From CAIPAT01 sp041665605 (GTDB lineage: Bacteria; Verrucomicrobiota; Lentisphaeria; Victivallales; Victivallaceae): 64,000 bases of DNA. The stretch's first letter is position 1; every line of letters starts with the position of its first letter. The DNA is taken from NCBI GenBank assembly GCA_041665605.1, contig JBAYIO010000004.1, positions 1 through 64,000 on the forward strand, given 5' to 3'. The position numbers and the translations under genes are program-made. This document shows positions 62,217 through 64,000 of this stretch, one piece after another. The notes under the pieces were generated by a model. The model had not been told where the DNA came from. It saw nothing but the letters and a program-made list of their open reading frames with translations, and did not search any database.

Positions 62217-63235
62217 GAATCGCAATTGTCAATGATATGAAAATGGCGGTGGAAATACTGCGGCGTGTCGTCGCATCAAAATCGCCGCAGTATGAAATTG
62301 CCTGGGTGGCATATGACGGCAGAGAGGCCGTTGAAAAATGCGGCCAAGACATCCCGGACATTATTTTAATGGATTTGCTGATGCCGGTAATGAACGGCGC
62401 CGAAGCCACACGCGAGATCATGGCTAAATGCCCCTGCGGCATTCTGCTCGTCACCGCCTCGGTTTCGGCCAATTCCGCCAAAGTATTCGAAGCCATGAGT
62501 TATGGCGCCCTCGATGCCGTCAACACTCCGGTGCTGGGCACGGACGGCAAGCTGGAAGGCGCGGCGCAGTTTCTCCAGAAACTCGAACGGCTTGAAGTGC
62601 TCTGCAAAAATTCCGTCAGCCAGACCAGACCGGTAAAAACCGCGTCCGCCGCAATCGCAGAAAGATCATCCGGAGCGCCTTATCTGGTTACAATCGGCTC
62701 CTCCACCGGCGGCCCGGCGGCTCTGGCCAAACTGCTGTCCGAACTTCCTGCCAGCTTCGGCGCCGCTATCGTAATCATTCAGCATATTGACCGGGAATTT
62801 GCAGCAGGACTGGCCGAATGGCTCGGCACATTTACCAAACTGAAAGTGCATCTGGCGGTTGACGGACAAAAACCTTTACCGAATAATATCTATCTGGCAG
62901 CCACCAATGACCATCTGACGATCACCGCCGGAATGAACTTTAGATATGCAGAGGAACCAGTTGAACTTCCGTACCGCCCGTCGGTAGATGTCTTCTTTGA
63001 AAGTATCTACCGCCACTGGCCGCGGACAGGAACCGCCATCGTGCTGACCGGCATTGGCCGTGACGGAGCCCAGGGGCTTCTGGCATTGAAAAATAAAGGC
63101 TGGAAGACCATGTCACAGGACAAAGAATCGTGTGTAGTTTACGGCATGCCGAAAGCAGCCGCCGAACTGGGAGCTTCAGCAATAATACTGCCGCCGGAAA
63201 GAATCGGCCAGGAACTGACGAAAATAAACTTCTAA
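62213..63235 (+). CDS. wspF: CheB methylesterase (WspF-like)
   Basis: CheB removes receptor methyl groups once its receiver is phosphorylated. The 340 residues hold a receiver (IAIVNDMKMAVEILRRVV; phospho-Asp in IILMDLLMPVMNGAEAT) and the esterase domain with catalytic Ser in TIGSSTGGPAAL, His in IIQHIDREFA and Asp in GIGRDGAQGLLAL. The first acidic position reads ND where DD is usual, as in WspF. It overlaps the wspE stop (ATGA). Confidence 0.93.
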   Translation: MRIAIVNDMKMAVEILRRVVASKSPQYEIAWVAYDGREAVEKCGQDIPDIILMDLLMPVMNGAEATREIMAKCPCGILLVTASVSANSAKVFEAMSYGALDAVNTPVLGTDGKLEGAAQFLQKLERLEVLCKNSVSQTRPVKTASAAIAERSSGAPYLVTIGSSTGGPAALAKLLSELPASFGAAIVIIQHIDREFAAGLAEWLGTFTKLKVHLAVDGQKPLPNNIYLAATNDHLTITAGMNFRYAEEPVELPYRPSVDVFFESIYRHWPRTGTAIVLTGIGRDGAQGLLALKNKGWKTMSQDKESCVVYGMPKAAAELGASAIILPPERIGQELTKINF

Positions 63236-63250
63236 CAAGAGATGAAAAAT

Positions 63251-64000
63251 ATGAGTGAACAGGCAGTTCAAACAGAACAGACTATTGGCAGACACCAGAT
63301 CATCGTCCTGCTGATTGACGACCAGGCAATGGTCGGGGAAGCGGTACGGCGCATGCTGCTGGGCGAGGAGAATATTTCCTACCACTTCTGCAGCGATCCG
63401 TCCAAAGCAATAGGCATGGCCAACGAACTCGCGCCCACCGTAATATTACAGGATCTGGTCATGCCGGAAGTTGACGGCTTGACACTGGTAAAATTTTTCC
63501 GGCGCAACCAGAAAACTAAAGATATTCCGCTGATTGTGCTGTCCAGCAAGGAGGAGGCCAAAACCAAAGCCGAAGCGTTTGCTCTGGGCGCCAACGACTA
63601 CCTCGTCAAGCTGCCGGACAAAATTGAACTGATTGCCCGTATCAGGCACCATTCCGCGGGTTATATCAATATGCTTGAACGCAATGAAGCGTTCAAGGCG
63701 CTTCAGGAAAGCCAGCAGCGGCTGGCCGCCGAACTGGCGGAAGCCGCCGATTATGTTGCCTCCATGCTTCCCAAAAAACTGGACGGTCCGATTAAAACCG
63801 ACTGGAAATTCGTGTCTTCCACTTCCCTCGGAGGGGACGCGTTCGGTTATCACTGGCTGGACGACAATCATTTCGCGATGTATCTGCTTGATGTCTGCGG
63901 ACACGGCGTAGGCGCCGCCCTGCTTTCCATTTCCGTGATGGAAGCGCTGCGCTCGCAGAATCTGCCCAATACCGATTTCTCCAACCCGGGAAACGTGCTG
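63251..64000 (+). CDS. Response regulator with PP2C/SpoIIE output (cut by window end)
   Basis: The first 250 residues are present. A receiver at about 15-140 closely follows WspR: IVLLIDDQAMVGEAVRRML, phospho-Asp in VILQDLVMPEVDGLTLV, and ANDYLVKLPDKIELIARIRHH. A coiled coil follows, and then, in place of the GGDEF domain of WspR, a SpoIIE/PP2C phosphatase begins (TSLGGDAFGYHW, MYLLDVCGHGVGAALLSISVMEAL). The reading frame stays open to base 64000. ATG 63251 has GAG at a suitable distance; ATG 63242 is the alternative. Signalling by the operon thus seems to end in dephosphorylation of a partner protein. Confidence 0.9.
   Translation, partial: MSEQAVQTEQTIGRHQIIVLLIDDQAMVGEAVRRMLLGEENISYHFCSDPSKAIGMANELAPTVILQDLVMPEVDGLTLVKFFRRNQKTKDIPLIVLSSKEEAKTKAEAFALGANDYLVKLPDKIELIARIRHHSAGYINMLERNEAFKALQESQQRLAAELAEAADYVASMLPKKLDGPIKTDWKFVSSTSLGGDAFGYHWLDDNHFAMYLLDVCGHGVGAALLSISVMEALRSQNLPNTDFSNPGNVL

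Overview
The window is a bacterial chromosome segment of roughly 50% GC with normal gene density and no rRNA, tRNA or CRISPR array that I could see. The gene set points to the PVC group, most likely a Lentisphaerota (Victivallis-like) bacterium: two AraC regulators each beside a URO-D-type methyltransferase-like gene, an enlarged SecA, an SPFH-GYF protein, a strongly divergent FtsZ next to FtsA, and a calcineurin-type phosphatase fused to a CBM9-like domain. This assignment is inference from gene content; no database search was possible.

Layout. 1-148: edge of a hairpin-rich repeat array. 325-6445: housekeeping genes (ricT-like, a membrane zincin-like protein, nif3-like, a lipoprotein, rplU, purC, pepD). 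6479-7730: a minus-strand copy of the repeat element interrupted by an apparently complete, ORF-less group II intron. 7818-12607: two URO-D/AraC modules flanking an hsp20 gene. 12791-20339: truA, then the minus-strand run zinc-ribbon protein, pyrE, secA, SPFH-GYF, with phoA beyond. 20557-23428: ftsA, divergent ftsZ and a DUF4190-type membrane protein. 23469-35723: two-subunit fumarase, an excisionase-type HTH fused to a PTS IIA domain, a Cache-HAMP-SpoIIE phosphatase, a MerR/VIT-VWA pair, a glycosyltransferase, rmuC and a PAS histidine kinase. 36052-41017: iron alcohol dehydrogenase, phosphatase-CBM9, and two small envelope proteins sharing a duplicated leader. 41259-42114: the largest repeat array. 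42342-45874: two linked histidine kinases. 46065-51952: a compact sulfur operon, rrf2-cysK-metY-nifS-nadA-mnmA. 52061-55128: membrane protein, DUF4432 epimerase-like, MFS transporter. 55337-64000: a Wsp-type chemosensory operon cut by the window end.

How it works together. The sulfur operon links cysteine synthesis, sulfide capture into homocysteine, sulfur mobilisation, an Fe-S enzyme (NadA) and tRNA thiolation under one Rrf2 regulator. The Wsp-type operon has all parts A to F in order, but its output response regulator carries a PP2C/SpoIIE phosphatase where WspR has a GGDEF domain. This suggests that the pathway feeds a partner-switching cascade rather than c-di-GMP. The best candidates for something not yet described are that rewired pathway, the ORF-less intron with its long domain VI and a recognisable empty site in the same window, the mosaic hairpin repeat family that hosts it, and the divergent FtsZ.
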